A DNA stretch of 64,000 nucleotides, from contig NZ_VCEJ01000002.1 of the NCBI RefSeq assembly GCF_005860805.1, forward strand, positions 186,001-250,000, in the 5' to 3' direction. Source of the DNA: Dyadobacter luticola. Lineage in GTDB: Bacteria; Bacteroidota; Bacteroidia; Cytophagales; Spirosomataceae. Positions 44,302 through 52,339 of this stretch are shown one piece after another. Below the pieces are notes generated by a model. It did not search any database. It saw nothing but the letters and a program-made list of their open reading frames with translations, and was not told the DNA's origin. The number at the start of each line of letters is the position of its first letter. Position 1 is the first letter of the stretch. A program made the position numbers and the translations under genes.

Positions 44302-44793
44302 TTAAAGTGTTTGCGTTTTGATTAATTTTTCAAGCTTCGTTTTTACACGGTTCAGTTTTACACCCACATTCGATTTGCTGATCCCCAGTATCGCGGACAT
44401 TTCATCGTAACTTTTGTCTTCCAGATACAGAAGCACTAGGGCCTTTTCAATCACATTGAGCTGATCGATAGCTTGATAAAGCGGCCCGGTATCGATGGGG
44501 TTTTCAGCCGTGTCCTGCAACTCGGGGATTTCCATGTCAAAGCTGGAAAACGGGGAAGTTGAGCGCCGGTTTGTGGTTTTTCTGAAATTGGAAATGGCGG
44601 TATTCATCCCGATCCGGTACACCCAGGTGCTCGCGCCCGACTCTCCGCGGAATGTCGGGAATGCCTGCCAGAGCTGGATCACGATCTCCTGAAAAAGGTC
44701 GCGCCGGTCTTCCGGGTCGGCGCAGTATATTTTACAGATCTTAAAAAGTGCGGCCCTATTTTGATTCAGAACTGCCACAAACTGTTTTTCCAT
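44302..44793 (-). CDS. ECF RNA polymerase sigma factor
   Basis: 163 aa from ATG 44793 (an upstream in-frame ATG at 44871 would add 26 atypical residues). Region 2 carries the polymerase-binding EDRRDLFQEIVIQLWQ-like helix and the -10 reading segment STWVYRIGMNTAISNFRK; region 4 has the helix-turn-helix LYLEDKSYDEMSAILGISKSN and VKLNRVKTKLEKL. It is the first gene of a two-gene unit with the membrane protein. Target promoters are not known. Confidence 0.9.
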   Translation of the reverse strand: MEKQFVAVLNQNRAALFKICKIYCADPEDRRDLFQEIVIQLWQAFPTFRGESGASTWVYRIGMNTAISNFRKTTNRRSTSPFSSFDMEIPELQDTAENPIDTGPLYQAIDQLNVIEKALVLLYLEDKSYDEMSAILGISKSNVGVKLNRVKTKLEKLIKTQTL

Positions 44794-45030
44794 CGACTTT
44801 GAAATGTTTTCAATATTAGTCGCAGGAAGAGGTGGAAACTTACATTTTTCACTAAAAGATGTTTTGCGCAATAAAATTTATCTTGCCGTATGACATGGTT
44901 GTGCCAGACACGCTTGATATTCTATTAACCTGGCGCCCGTCCAGGCTTTCCGCACGCGGCTCAGGAAGTATAAGAAAGTTTCATATATTCAAAGCTTACT
45001 TATGCGTTGTTCTCACCTAAGTTATCGATT

Positions 45031-45660
45031 ATGCTGAAAATTTTTCTGATTGTGCTGTTAGTCCTGATTCACTTTACCGGCTATGCACAAAGTAGTAGTG
45101 ATTATCTTTTGCCGTTTTCCGACAAAACCTCCGGGGAAGAGCTCTATGGCTTTAAATCCAGAAAGGGCAAAGTGATCATCAAACCGAAATATGAAATTGT
45201 TGGAACAGCTAAAATGTATCACATCGCTTTAGTGACTTACAAGTTCAAATGGATTGCTATTAATAGAAAAGATAGCGTTCTTTTGAGCCCCTATATTTAT
45301 GATAATGGTCCGGATGAATTGAGGGAAGGCCTTTTTAGATTTGAAGAGCATGGCCTGATTGGTTTTGCAAATAACAAAGGGCAGAAGATTATTCCCGCAC
45401 GTTTCGAGTGTGTTTCTTTTTTTGTAAATGGCCTGGCAGCTTTTAATGTTGGCGGACACGCGGAATACCGAGATCCGGAACACCCAACCTGGGAAGGGGG
45501 TTTGTGGGGATTTATTGACAAAACAGGAGTAGAAGTGATCCCACCGCAATTTGCAGGAGTATTGTATTTTGAGCAAAAGTATGCTGAGGCATGGACAAAA
45601 GACAAAAAGCACGTTCTGATAGACAAAAAGGGAAAAATTAGAAAAATTCTGAGCCAATAG
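45031..45660 (+). CDS. Secreted WG-repeat protein
   Basis: 209 aa from ATG 45031 (signal peptide MLKIFLIVLLVLIHFTGYAQ); a TTG at 45007 adds eight residues. WG/KWG-type repeats are visible as ELYGFKSRKGKVIIKPKYE, LIGFANNKGQKIIPARFE and LWGFIDKTGVEVIPPQFA. WG repeats are common in secreted or effector-associated proteins of Bacteroidota; function is not known. It is followed after 30 bases by an unknown small gene and has no other partner. Confidence 0.8.
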   Translation: MLKIFLIVLLVLIHFTGYAQSSSDYLLPFSDKTSGEELYGFKSRKGKVIIKPKYEIVGTAKMYHIALVTYKFKWIAINRKDSVLLSPYIYDNGPDELREGLFRFEEHGLIGFANNKGQKIIPARFECVSFFVNGLAAFNVGGHAEYRDPEHPTWEGGLWGFIDKTGVEVIPPQFAGVLYFEQKYAEAWTKDKKHVLIDKKGKIRKILSQ

Positions 45661-45690
45661 AATAGTGAAACCGAAACACAATAACACGCT

Positions 45691-46035
45691 ATGTATAAAT
45701 GCTTAAACAATGTCAATCCGAATGTTGAAGAAGTCCGTCTCTGGGCTTATGATGAAGATGTGCTATTCACGGAGCAAGATGAAGACCTGATATTGTACGA
45801 CTATCGATATGTGCCGATCTTGATGGAGCTAGCCTCAGACCCCACTTGTCCAAAGGATCACTATTGTCTGACCATTCTTGTGGCCTACGGCCAAAGTCAG
45901 TTAGCCGGCAGGGTAACCGGAGCGATTAATGAAATAGAAAAATGCATCCGGCAATTTAACGGGCCAGTCAGTAGTACGGTGAAGCAATGGCAGCAGGATT
46001 TTATGGAAATGAGTGGGTTGATCTCACGCCCATAA
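45691..46035 (+). CDS. Hypothetical cytoplasmic protein
   Basis: 114 aa, no signal peptide or membrane helix. Acidic and aromatic at the start (ayDEDVLFTEQDEDLILYDYRY) and helical at the end (GAINEIEKCIRQFNG ... VKQWQQDFMEMSG). No family recognised. Its position 30 bases behind the WG-repeat gene suggests co-expression. Small acidic helical proteins of this kind are often immunity proteins, but there is no toxin in sight; that remains a guess. Confidence 0.6.
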   Translation: MYKCLNNVNPNVEEVRLWAYDEDVLFTEQDEDLILYDYRYVPILMELASDPTCPKDHYCLTILVAYGQSQLAGRVTGAINEIEKCIRQFNGPVSSTVKQWQQDFMEMSGLISRP

Positions 46036-46068
46036 AGTTATCAGTAAATTTGAGCCTTTTGAAAAATA

Positions 46069-46842
46069 CTATTTCAGCTTAATCAGCGGATGGTTCAGCC
46101 CATTTATATGATTATTAACAATCTTATATTTCGACAGACTTTTCAACAGCTGCGTCAAAGTCTTGAATCCGTAGGTGCGGGAGTCAAAACTGGGGTCGAT
46201 TTTGCGGAGAGAAGAGCCCACTTTTGAAATCAATGCTTCCTCTTCTTCATTCGTAGAAATCTCAAAGGCTTTGTCGATAATGTTCATATCTATTTTGGGG
46301 AATTGCGTCTCTGCCTCCGGCTTTTTAGCTGCCTTCTGAATTTTTCCTTGTGGGACAATATCGACCTTTTTAGCCTCGGCTTCTTCAATAACCACGTCCA
46401 GTTCCGCGATCAGGTTCTCGCTGAATGTGAAGATCTCGCAGGAATTTACAAAAGCGATCGGTGTGGTTTTTCTGCCGATACCCATCACAAAAAGCCCTTC
46501 TTCTCTGATCCTTTTCGCCAGACCCGTATAGTCGCTGTCGCTGGAAACGATGCAAAATCCGTCCACGCTTTTGCTGTGCAGAATGTCCATGGCGTCGATA
46601 ATAAGCGAGCTGTCCGTTGAGTTTTTGCCGGTGGTGTACGAAAATTTCTGGATCGGGCTGATCGAGTAATTGTTGACTGTTTCCTTCCAGCTATTCATAT
46701 TTGAACTCGTCCAGTCGCCATAAATCCTTCTGATCGTGGCCTTTCCGTATTTGGAAACCTCTTCAAGCATTTCCTTCATGAACTTCGCCTGTGCATTGTC
46801 GCCGTCGATCAATACTGCAATGTTGAATTTGGTTTCGCTCAT
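46069..46842 (-). CDS. NYN-domain nuclease with C-terminal LOTUS/OST-HTH domain
   Basis: 257 aa from ATG 46842 (46854 is an alternative). The PIN-like NYN fold shows the acidic active site: VLIDGDNAQ (about 14-20), TDSSLIIDAMD (around 82-92) and VSSDSDYTGLAKRI (about 103-116). After a Lys/Glu-rich linker, an OST-HTH/LOTUS domain (about 180-257: EEEEALISKVGSSLRK, DPSFDSRTYGFKTLTQLLKSL) may bind RNA. NYN-LOTUS proteins of bacteria and the MARF1 relatives in animals act on RNA. RNase activity is inferred from the acidic set. Confidence 0.85.
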   Translation of the reverse strand: MSETKFNIAVLIDGDNAQAKFMKEMLEEVSKYGKATIRRIYGDWTSSNMNSWKETVNNYSISPIQKFSYTTGKNSTDSSLIIDAMDILHSKSVDGFCIVSSDSDYTGLAKRIREEGLFVMGIGRKTTPIAFVNSCEIFTFSENLIAELDVVIEEAEAKKVDIVPQGKIQKAAKKPEAETQFPKIDMNIIDKAFEISTNEEEEALISKVGSSLRKIDPSFDSRTYGFKTLTQLLKSLSKYKIVNNHINGLNHPLIKLK

Positions 46843-46965
46843 TTGGCTTATCAATGATTTGTTCTGCCCGTCAAGTTAATGTCTTTTGACAGATTTTAGC
46901 TTACACATTATTTGCATTCCCAGGACCTGGCCATGTACGATTGAGATATAAAATCGGCGTGGAAG

Positions 46966-48297
46966 TTATTTCCGGCCCCGCTTGAATTTCAGCTTTCCGT
47001 CAATATTCAGCGCGATTTTCTTGCCCTGTCGCTGGCCCGCATCGCAGGTGGGGCGGTAGTGGATGCCGCCGTACACGCGTGAGTCGCCGGCTTCTTTTGC
47101 GGCTTCTTCGAAGGAGGTGTAGCTACGCGGGCCGAGGCCGAGCCAGTTGTAGGAATCGTCCGTGAATTTGAAATGGTCGCCAAAGAGGAAAGTGAGTGTC
47201 TGGGCAGCCGAAGCCGAGACCAGGGCGTGGCCCGACGGATATTCGGGATGGGGTGGCGTGGCGATCAGCGGGGCCCATTCCGGCTTTTTCATCACCGAGC
47301 GGATGAATGTTACCGGTCGCAGCCCGTTGTATTTATACTTGCCTTTGAAAATACTGATCGTCGCCTCATAGCAACTGATGCCCAGATAAGCATTGGCAAC
47401 TGCCGCGATACCGAGATTGGATTTTTGTTTGATCAAAATATCATTCAAAATCGAAAACCAATGTGCGCCGCCGAAACTCTTACCGTCCGGATCGTCGGCC
47501 CAGAAAAGCGCAATCGCCTTTTGCTCAGGCGTAATGTGCTCGGCAATGTCATACACTTCCCTGACCTGCGCATAATAAGCCGAAGACGGATCGGTGGAAT
47601 AGGGGATAGGTTTTTCAAGATCGGCATTCTTATCGCTCCCCAGGATCATCTGTCGGTTTTGGCCCCAAAACGGTAAAATCGCCTCCATCAATGCCGGTGG
47701 CGTCGGCACCCACAAACCGTTTCCGATGGGTAGTTGATAAGGTTTTTTACTCTCGCTTCCGTCGGTTTTGGACCATTCAAAAATCGCAGCGGCGATGCTT
47801 TTTCCAAATTCCCCCGAGCGGGCCAGCTCCTCTTCCTTGTTGCCTTTTTTAAATGAATCCACCGTCACGGCCTCCATAGAGTCGATACACGCTTTGTTCG
47901 CGGCCGAAGTCATGGGATACAGGCTGCGGGTGATGGCCGCCAGCGCCGCATTCGCACTTTCAGGCCAGAAATAATCTGCATTTGCTTTGATGGCCGGCAA
48001 CTTGCCAAGCCCGTTCAACTGCGGTGCGATCGATTGATACCCTGAGAATCCGGGTGCAATCGATTCGTACAATGCAATGCTGGTATAAGCGCAGCGGCGC
48101 AATGTTACCGGCGGCGGCGCGGGGGTGGTACGGGCAATTTTTAGTAAAACAGTTGTCCAGGAAGTGACTACGTCGGCAGGATAAGCAGCAGCGTCTTTCG
48201 ACTTAACCGACCGGAGCGACGCGAATGTCAAAGAATGCAGGCAAAGCAGGCCGATAACAAGCCAGAAGGCGCGGCCAAACAAGAATAAATGCTTCAT
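46966..48297 (-). CDS. Vanadium-dependent haloperoxidase-like PAP2 protein
   Basis: 443 aa with a signal peptide (cut near TFASLRS). The phosphate/vanadate site motifs of the PAP2 superfamily are present near the end: a Lys/Arg region before, PSGHALVSASAAQ (HPEYPSGHA), and SRVYGGIHYRPTCDAG with the axial His in GGIHY. This 'vanadium haloperoxidase' layout with an N-terminal helical half is common in secreted Bacteroidota proteins; phosphatase activity is also possible. The 19-bp palindrome at 48329 lies directly upstream. Confidence 0.85.
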   Translation of the reverse strand: MKHLFLFGRAFWLVIGLLCLHSLTFASLRSVKSKDAAAYPADVVTSWTTVLLKIARTTPAPPPVTLRRCAYTSIALYESIAPGFSGYQSIAPQLNGLGKLPAIKANADYFWPESANAALAAITRSLYPMTSAANKACIDSMEAVTVDSFKKGNKEEELARSGEFGKSIAAAIFEWSKTDGSESKKPYQLPIGNGLWVPTPPALMEAILPFWGQNRQMILGSDKNADLEKPIPYSTDPSSAYYAQVREVYDIAEHITPEQKAIALFWADDPDGKSFGGAHWFSILNDILIKQKSNLGIAAVANAYLGISCYEATISIFKGKYKYNGLRPVTFIRSVMKKPEWAPLIATPPHPEYPSGHALVSASAAQTLTFLFGDHFKFTDDSYNWLGLGPRSYTSFEEAAKEAGDSRVYGGIHYRPTCDAGQRQGKKIALNIDGKLKFKRGRK

Positions 48298-48315
48298 GTT
48301 GAACGGATTATGTTG

Positions 48316-48352
48316 TGCGATTTTGATAATGAAAATAATATTTTCATCGCAC
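48316..48352. promoter_or_regulatory. Nested palindrome upstream of the haloperoxidase gene
   Basis: ATGAAAATA-a-TATTTTCAT (48329-48347) is a perfect 19-base palindrome; GTGCGA (48315-48320) and TCGCAC (48347-48352) can extend it around a bulge. It ends 19 bases before the start and has no T-run, so an operator or promoter element is likely. Confidence 0.5.
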
Positions 48353-48656
48353 CAGGCCTAGCCGTAAACACAGAAAGGGGATTTAGTTAGTAAGCGTCTT
48401 ATAATATCATTTGCGGAGTTCTGGGGCTGTGTACCCATGATGAGTGTGGTGAAAGACTTAAAGAATGTTGAGTTCCGCTCGAAGATCGACTCGGTTTAGC
48501 ACACGACACACTCAGCCACCGGCAGCATTGTTTTAAAGTCCAAATTTTGAAATCAAGATGAAAAAGTTACTTTTTAGCTCGAAAACCCTAGTTTCCGTAG
48601 GTAGTAGCATTACACAATTCAACTTCTAATTTTACCAATCCCATACCATCTACCAC
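48353..48656. other. Intergenic stretch beside the AT-rich insert
   Basis: No confident gene. The only open frame with a start is 48558-48629 (23 aa, MKKLLFSSKTLVSV ...), which looks like a cut-off secretory start and could be a remnant. The bases 48420-48520 carry no recognisable element. The stretch may be the old junction of the ParA-Schlafen insert. Confidence 0.35.
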
Positions 48657-49640
48657 TCAGTCAATTGAAATTTTATTTATTATTTTTTGAGTAAAAGTGT
48701 AAAAATCGTTGTAGCTATTTTTTACAGCCCCCAAATGTGCGCCGATAGCCCCATCAGAAGGTTTTAAAAGAAAAATAGGTTTTCTGGCTTCCATAGCCAT
48801 GGGTATTAAGCTATGATAGTGTTTTAAAAGAGCCAGGCAATATTCATCATCATTAACAGTAAGATTAGTTTCATCTGTATTCTTCAAAACAAACTCCCTG
48901 AAGACGTTAGGAATTCTGTTAGCCCAGTTTAAATATGACTTTACTGGCCTGCTCTCCTTAATGCCGTGCTGCATAACAACATAACCTAATGGACTTATCA
49001 AACCACTTGGCAATATCAATGACGGCTCGGGATTCCTGCTCGTTCTGTCTTTCCACTCTTCTTGCCAAGTTCCTAATCTATTTCCAAGATTTTTAAGGCC
49101 TTGGAGAGAAAATAAATCTGCTGCCATCGGCACAATAACATAGTCTGCCGCAATCAGTGTAGCCCTATTTATCGCGCCAAAATTAGGTCCGATATCGATT
49201 ATATTAAAGTCTGCTTGCCATCTTTCACTAGCTTCCTTTATCACTCTAAAGAATGAAGATACTACCCGAAAAGCAGCTTCGTCCCGATTCAAACATTGAC
49301 CCCACCCACTACTTAATTTATCTTCAAAAAGGGATAACTCTAAATCACCGGCAAGTAGTCCGATATTACCTTTGATTTGCTCGATGTGAGCAGGAGTAAT
49401 ATCACCGATACCCCTGTTCAATGGTTTAATACTTTCTAAAATTGTTGGCCTCGATGACTCTGTGTCATATATTTCTTGCAACCTTTCATCACTAAGGAAC
49501 ATGGATGTTAAATTAGTCTGTGGATCAAGATCAACCGCAAGGCATCTAAATCCTAGCTCAGACAGCATATAAGTAAAATGATATACTAGTGTTGTCTTCC
49601 CCACGCCACCTTTGTTATTGAAAAAGGCTATTGTTTTCAT
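48657..49640 (-). CDS. ParA/Soj-family ATPase (accessory operon)
   Basis: 327 aa. A deviant Walker A (K10-G-G-V-G-K15-T-T) and A' (VDLDPQTN, D39) define the ParA/MinD class. The usual DCPP box reads NIIDIGPNFG (D in IDIGP), still with the second Asp-type strand, and the switch region VPMAADLFSLQGLKNL is intact. There is an extra central part (about 165-300) with SLILPSGLISPLGYVVMQHGIKES. No ParB gene or parS is near, so plasmid partitioning is unlikely. Its ATG overlaps the stop of the upstream Schlafen-like gene by 4 bases (ATGA), so the two are translated together. Low GC suggests transfer. Confidence 0.88.
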   Translation of the reverse strand: MKTIAFFNNKGGVGKTTLVYHFTYMLSELGFRCLAVDLDPQTNLTSMFLSDERLQEIYDTESSRPTILESIKPLNRGIGDITPAHIEQIKGNIGLLAGDLELSLFEDKLSSGWGQCLNRDEAAFRVVSSFFRVIKEASERWQADFNIIDIGPNFGAINRATLIAADYVIVPMAADLFSLQGLKNLGNRLGTWQEEWKDRTSRNPEPSLILPSGLISPLGYVVMQHGIKESRPVKSYLNWANRIPNVFREFVLKNTDETNLTVNDDEYCLALLKHYHSLIPMAMEARKPIFLLKPSDGAIGAHLGAVKNSYNDFYTFTQKIINKISID

Positions 49641-50821
49641 GATTTTCTTTTGTAGATAATTACGCCAAAGCTAGTCGATTGATTTAGAATGAAGACCGGC
49701 TCCGGAGATCCATTTCTTTTCAGAGATGCTTTCGCTCTTTTTACGCCAACATTAAAAGCATTTATAAAACCCAAGTTTTTTGCTGCCTCCGCTAATGTAG
49801 GATTTCTATAATCATTTGTATTTGGGAAATTTTCTGGTCTCGCATCGCCAAATAGCCCACCTGGATTTGTTATTTCTATTCGGTCTGCAAATTCATAGAA
49901 TTTGATTGGGGCATTCGACTGATAGTCTCTATGAATGATAGCATTATATAGCAGTTCCTGAATAGCAGAAGCTGGATATGCAGATTCATATTGTTCTCCA
50001 AGTTTGTTTTGTACTTTTTTTTCGATTTGTGATTTAATAAAGTCATCCAAGACCTTTAATTGTGTTGTTAGATCGCCTTCAAATCTATGCTCATACTCAA
50101 AATCACTTACTTCATCATCTCCTGCAAATCTAACATATTGGATATATGCCCCGCTAAGGTAATATCTCGGATTTTTTCCGAACAGTAGAATTCCAGCAAA
50201 TGTTGGAACATTGTCTCGCAGATCAAAGAATTTCAATGAAGCCAGCTGCTCTTTAATTTCTCTTCCGTTTTCTTCTAATGTCTTGGCATCGATTGCGGTA
50301 GGCAAATAAGTTAGTTTGAAGATTTCCAAGCTGACTTCATTTACATCCGACCCATAAGCTGGTTGGGTATCAAATGATCTGTCAAAAGTCGAGCGTTTCT
50401 CACTTAATATGCGTTCTTCTGCTTCGTTTGCAACTCCCTTTCTTTGACCAACACGAATGCAGACTTTTCCTTTGTAACGGGTTGGAGGCACTAGCGAGGG
50501 CTGTACTTCTACTACCGCTACATCTCCTTCGTCAAATGTGAACTTTGCAACAACCATTGCGGGTGGAGGGACAATCCGGCCATCAGTTCGGTAATTTAGG
50601 AGTGTTTGCATCAGTTGTTCGTCCACTATCGTTCCATTCAGGGTGCCGTCATCTTTTGCCCCAATGATAAGGTAACCAGGCAGCTTGTGGTTTGGCATGT
50701 CATTACAAAAGGAACAGATGGCTTCGCCAAACTTATCTGCATCGGTTTTTGATATTGTTTTTTCGATTCGATCAGCTTCGAGGGCAGGTAGAATTTTTTT
50801 TACTTCTTCCTCAGATATCAT
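49637..50821 (-). CDS. Schlafen/AlbA_2 protein with C-terminal GHKL-type ATPase (accessory operon)
   Basis: 394 aa. The first half (about 15-140) is an AlbA_2/Schlafen-type domain: SFCNDMPNHKLPGYLIIGAKDDGTLNG and the strand KVCIRVGQRKGVA. The C-terminal part (about 285-394) has a HATPase_c_4-like fold: N box ELLYNAIIHRDY (289-300) and G box ADRIEITNPGGLFGD (312-326). No winged-helix tail follows, unlike many longer members. Schlafen-like proteins in bacteria are linked to nucleic acid binding and sometimes defence. First gene of a two-gene AT-rich unit with a ParA ATPase. Role unknown. Confidence 0.88.
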   Translation of the reverse strand: MISEEEVKKILPALEADRIEKTISKTDADKFGEAICSFCNDMPNHKLPGYLIIGAKDDGTLNGTIVDEQLMQTLLNYRTDGRIVPPPAMVVAKFTFDEGDVAVVEVQPSLVPPTRYKGKVCIRVGQRKGVANEAEERILSEKRSTFDRSFDTQPAYGSDVNEVSLEIFKLTYLPTAIDAKTLEENGREIKEQLASLKFFDLRDNVPTFAGILLFGKNPRYYLSGAYIQYVRFAGDDEVSDFEYEHRFEGDLTTQLKVLDDFIKSQIEKKVQNKLGEQYESAYPASAIQELLYNAIIHRDYQSNAPIKFYEFADRIEITNPGGLFGDARPENFPNTNDYRNPTLAEAAKNLGFINAFNVGVKRAKASLKRNGSPEPVFILNQSTSFGVIIYKRKS

Positions 50822-51060
50822 AGGAACTCATTTTTTTATTATGTGACAAGATGAAAAATGAGCAATCAATAAGCAAATTTATATTGGCTCGGAAAATTTC
50901 AGGTTTGACATCGCGCACTGGTTAATCGACTGGACTGCATAATTATAGTGCCATTTTTCAATTCATGAATCAGCTATTTTATATCTAAGTACACTCCAGA
51001 TCTCCCCCTCCCGCAATTTGCATTTCTCCAAATTTCTTCTGAACCTTCGAGCTCCTAATC
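50822..51060. other. Promoter region of the accessory operon and of the small-protein locus
   Basis: AT-rich upstream half (promoter of the minus-strand Schlafen gene), then a change to more mixed base use near 50990-51060 leading into the plus-strand small-protein locus. I see no repeats or attachment-site-like duplication by eye. Confidence 0.35.
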
Positions 51061-51200
51061 AAATGTAACATATGAAGAATCTTGCAAGAAATGCCCTGTT
51101 ATGGTGGGGGTCGGCGAAAGCTCCCCGAGCGGTGTTACATCTGCTAGGACACCTAAAACAGGGCGCCCCAGTTTAATTTTTTATCCTAAAAAATGTAACA
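51061..51200. repeat. Repeated leader AAATGTAACA with complementary segment between
   Basis: aaatgtaaca occurs at 51061-51070 and 51191-51200, 1 and 2 bases before the two start codons at 51072 and 51203. Between them, TGTTACAT (51133-51140) is complementary to both. GCCCTGTT (51093-51100) and AACAGGGC (51157-51164) form a perfect 8-bp outer stem enclosing GGTGT/ACACC (51131-51135, 51149-51153) and a GGGG...CCCC hairpin with a GCGAAAGC loop. The RNA can fold in alternative ways. Confidence 0.6.
51072..51176 (+). CDS. Small open reading frame, 34 aa
   Basis: M-K-N-L-A-R-N-A-L-L-W-W-G-S and then A-P-R-A-V-L-H-L-L-G-H-L-K-Q-G-A-P-V: basic and amphipathic, 26 bases before the 81-aa gene and preceded by the same AAATGTAACA leader as that gene. 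The repeated leader makes translation plausible; it may be an upstream peptide that controls the next gene, but the segment also folds as RNA, so coding is uncertain. Confidence 0.4.
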   Translation: MKNLARNALLWWGSAKAPRAVLHLLGHLKQGAPV

Positions 51201-51202
51201 CA

Positions 51203-51448
51203 ATGCAAACACAACTAAATTCCGACGAATCGGAAGATTCGAAGAAGCTCTTGGCTTATGGCCGGGAAGTCGCAGAGCTGCTCAGCCAGAGCCACGCCTC
51301 CACCTGGATCAATGACCTTTGGGACATTTACAGCGGCTACATGATGGCCCAGAAGGATCTAGGCCACAACCTCCGCGCCGGTGACATTTTCGCATCATTC
51401 AAGGAGCTGCTATTTTTCTTTCAGCGCATTGAGAAGATGAAAAAGTGA
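51203..51448 (+). CDS. Hypothetical cytoplasmic protein, 81 aa
   Basis: 81 aa from ATG 51203, directly after the AAATGTAACA leader; an in-frame ATG at 51101 would run through the structured leader and is less likely. All-helical, with a Trp-rich core (WINDLWDIYSGYMMA) and a basic end (FQRIEKMKK). No family recognised. A strong terminator closes the unit at 51468. Confidence 0.68.
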   Translation: MQTQLNSDESEDSKKLLAYGREVAELLSQSHASTWINDLWDIYSGYMMAQKDLGHNLRAGDIFASFKELLFFFQRIEKMKK

Positions 51449-51467
51449 GATTTTTGCTAGTAAGTAA

Positions 51468-51502
51468 CAAAGCCAGACATCAATCAAGATCGTCTGGCTT
51501 TG
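51468..51502 (+). terminator. Intrinsic terminator
   Basis: CAAAGCCAGAC (51468-51478) and GTCTGGCTTTG (51492-51502), perfect 11-base arms, followed by ttgtttta. Ends the small-protein unit. Confidence 0.88.
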
Positions 51503-51622
51503 TTGTTTTAACGGAACTGAATCAGTTTCGGCGGGCTGCACTGGAATAATATCGACAGTCACACCTTAGTGATGAGAATATGCCAGTGTAGCGCAGCTAG
51601 CGACATTAAGACTTAACATCCT

Positions 51623-52204
51623 TTATTTTATCTCTTTCTGAACCGCTTCGATGTTGCCCAAAAGTTCTTTTATTTTTGGAAGACCTTTCTCTCCTGCCAT
51701 TTTCAGGTCCGGATCTTCAGGTTTTGCGTTTTCAAGTTTTTTGGCATTGGTTTCATGACGGTCGGCCAATGCCTCCAGCCACGCTTTTTCATAATCCTTG
51801 CCGGATTTTTTGGCAAGGTCCTCCCGTTTTTCCTTATCGTCCTTGGATTCTCCTTCTGGCAGCGTCCAGCCTTTTTTCGTAGCAAGTGCTTTCAATTGGT
51901 CCGTGAGCTTGGTGTGTTCTTTTACCAGCTTGATAGCCAATGCCTTTACCGCGGGCGAAGTGGCTTTTTCCTCGCCTTGTTTCATTACCGCAATCCCGGC
52001 ATACATACTTTCAACAAGGTCGTATACCAGTTTGGGGTCGTCACCCTGTGCCTTGGCGCTGTCCTCGGCCATTTCTTGCGTTGCCTCCATGGAACTGTCG
52101 GCGCTGAGGCTATCCTGTTCTCCGGCTGATTTGTCAGAACTCGAACAGTAGCTAAGTCCAAAAACAGCAAAAATTGCAAGCCCGATGTGGTTGATCTTTT
52201 TCAT
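51623..52204 (-). CDS. DUF4142-type lipoprotein
   Basis: 193 aa. Lipoprotein signal (GLSYCSS, Cys 20) followed by a long Ser/Asp/Glu/Ala linker and an all-helical domain (about 60-190) of the ferritin-like DUF4142 type (LVYDLVESMYAGIAVMKQG; KLVKEHTKLTDQLKALATKKGWTLP; AWLEALADRHETNAKKLENA). Function of the family is unknown; it is often near stress genes. Divergent from the 52340 gene. Confidence 0.85.
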   Translation of the reverse strand: MKKINHIGLAIFAVFGLSYCSSSDKSAGEQDSLSADSSMEATQEMAEDSAKAQGDDPKLVYDLVESMYAGIAVMKQGEEKATSPAVKALAIKLVKEHTKLTDQLKALATKKGWTLPEGESKDDKEKREDLAKKSGKDYEKAWLEALADRHETNAKKLENAKPEDPDLKMAGEKGLPKIKELLGNIEAVQKEIK

Positions 52205-52339
52205 TATTAGGTTTTTAGTGATGATGAAAATGTAGATTACAATTATTGTTCCAGGTAGGCAGTGACCTTTATTTAAACGCTTTCGTTTCCGGAGATAATT
52301 ATTCTCATATTACGGTAAATGCTAACTCACCTTACGATC

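Noticed and set aside
48657-49640. Plasmid partition locus
   Set aside because: No ParB-like gene, replication gene or parS-type repeats near; the ParA partner is a Schlafen-like protein.
51093-51164. 72-base GC-rich stretch ending in complementary 8-base arms, like a tRNA
   Set aside because: No T-arm GTTCRANYC, no anticodon arm and no CCA logic; better seen as a leader hairpin.
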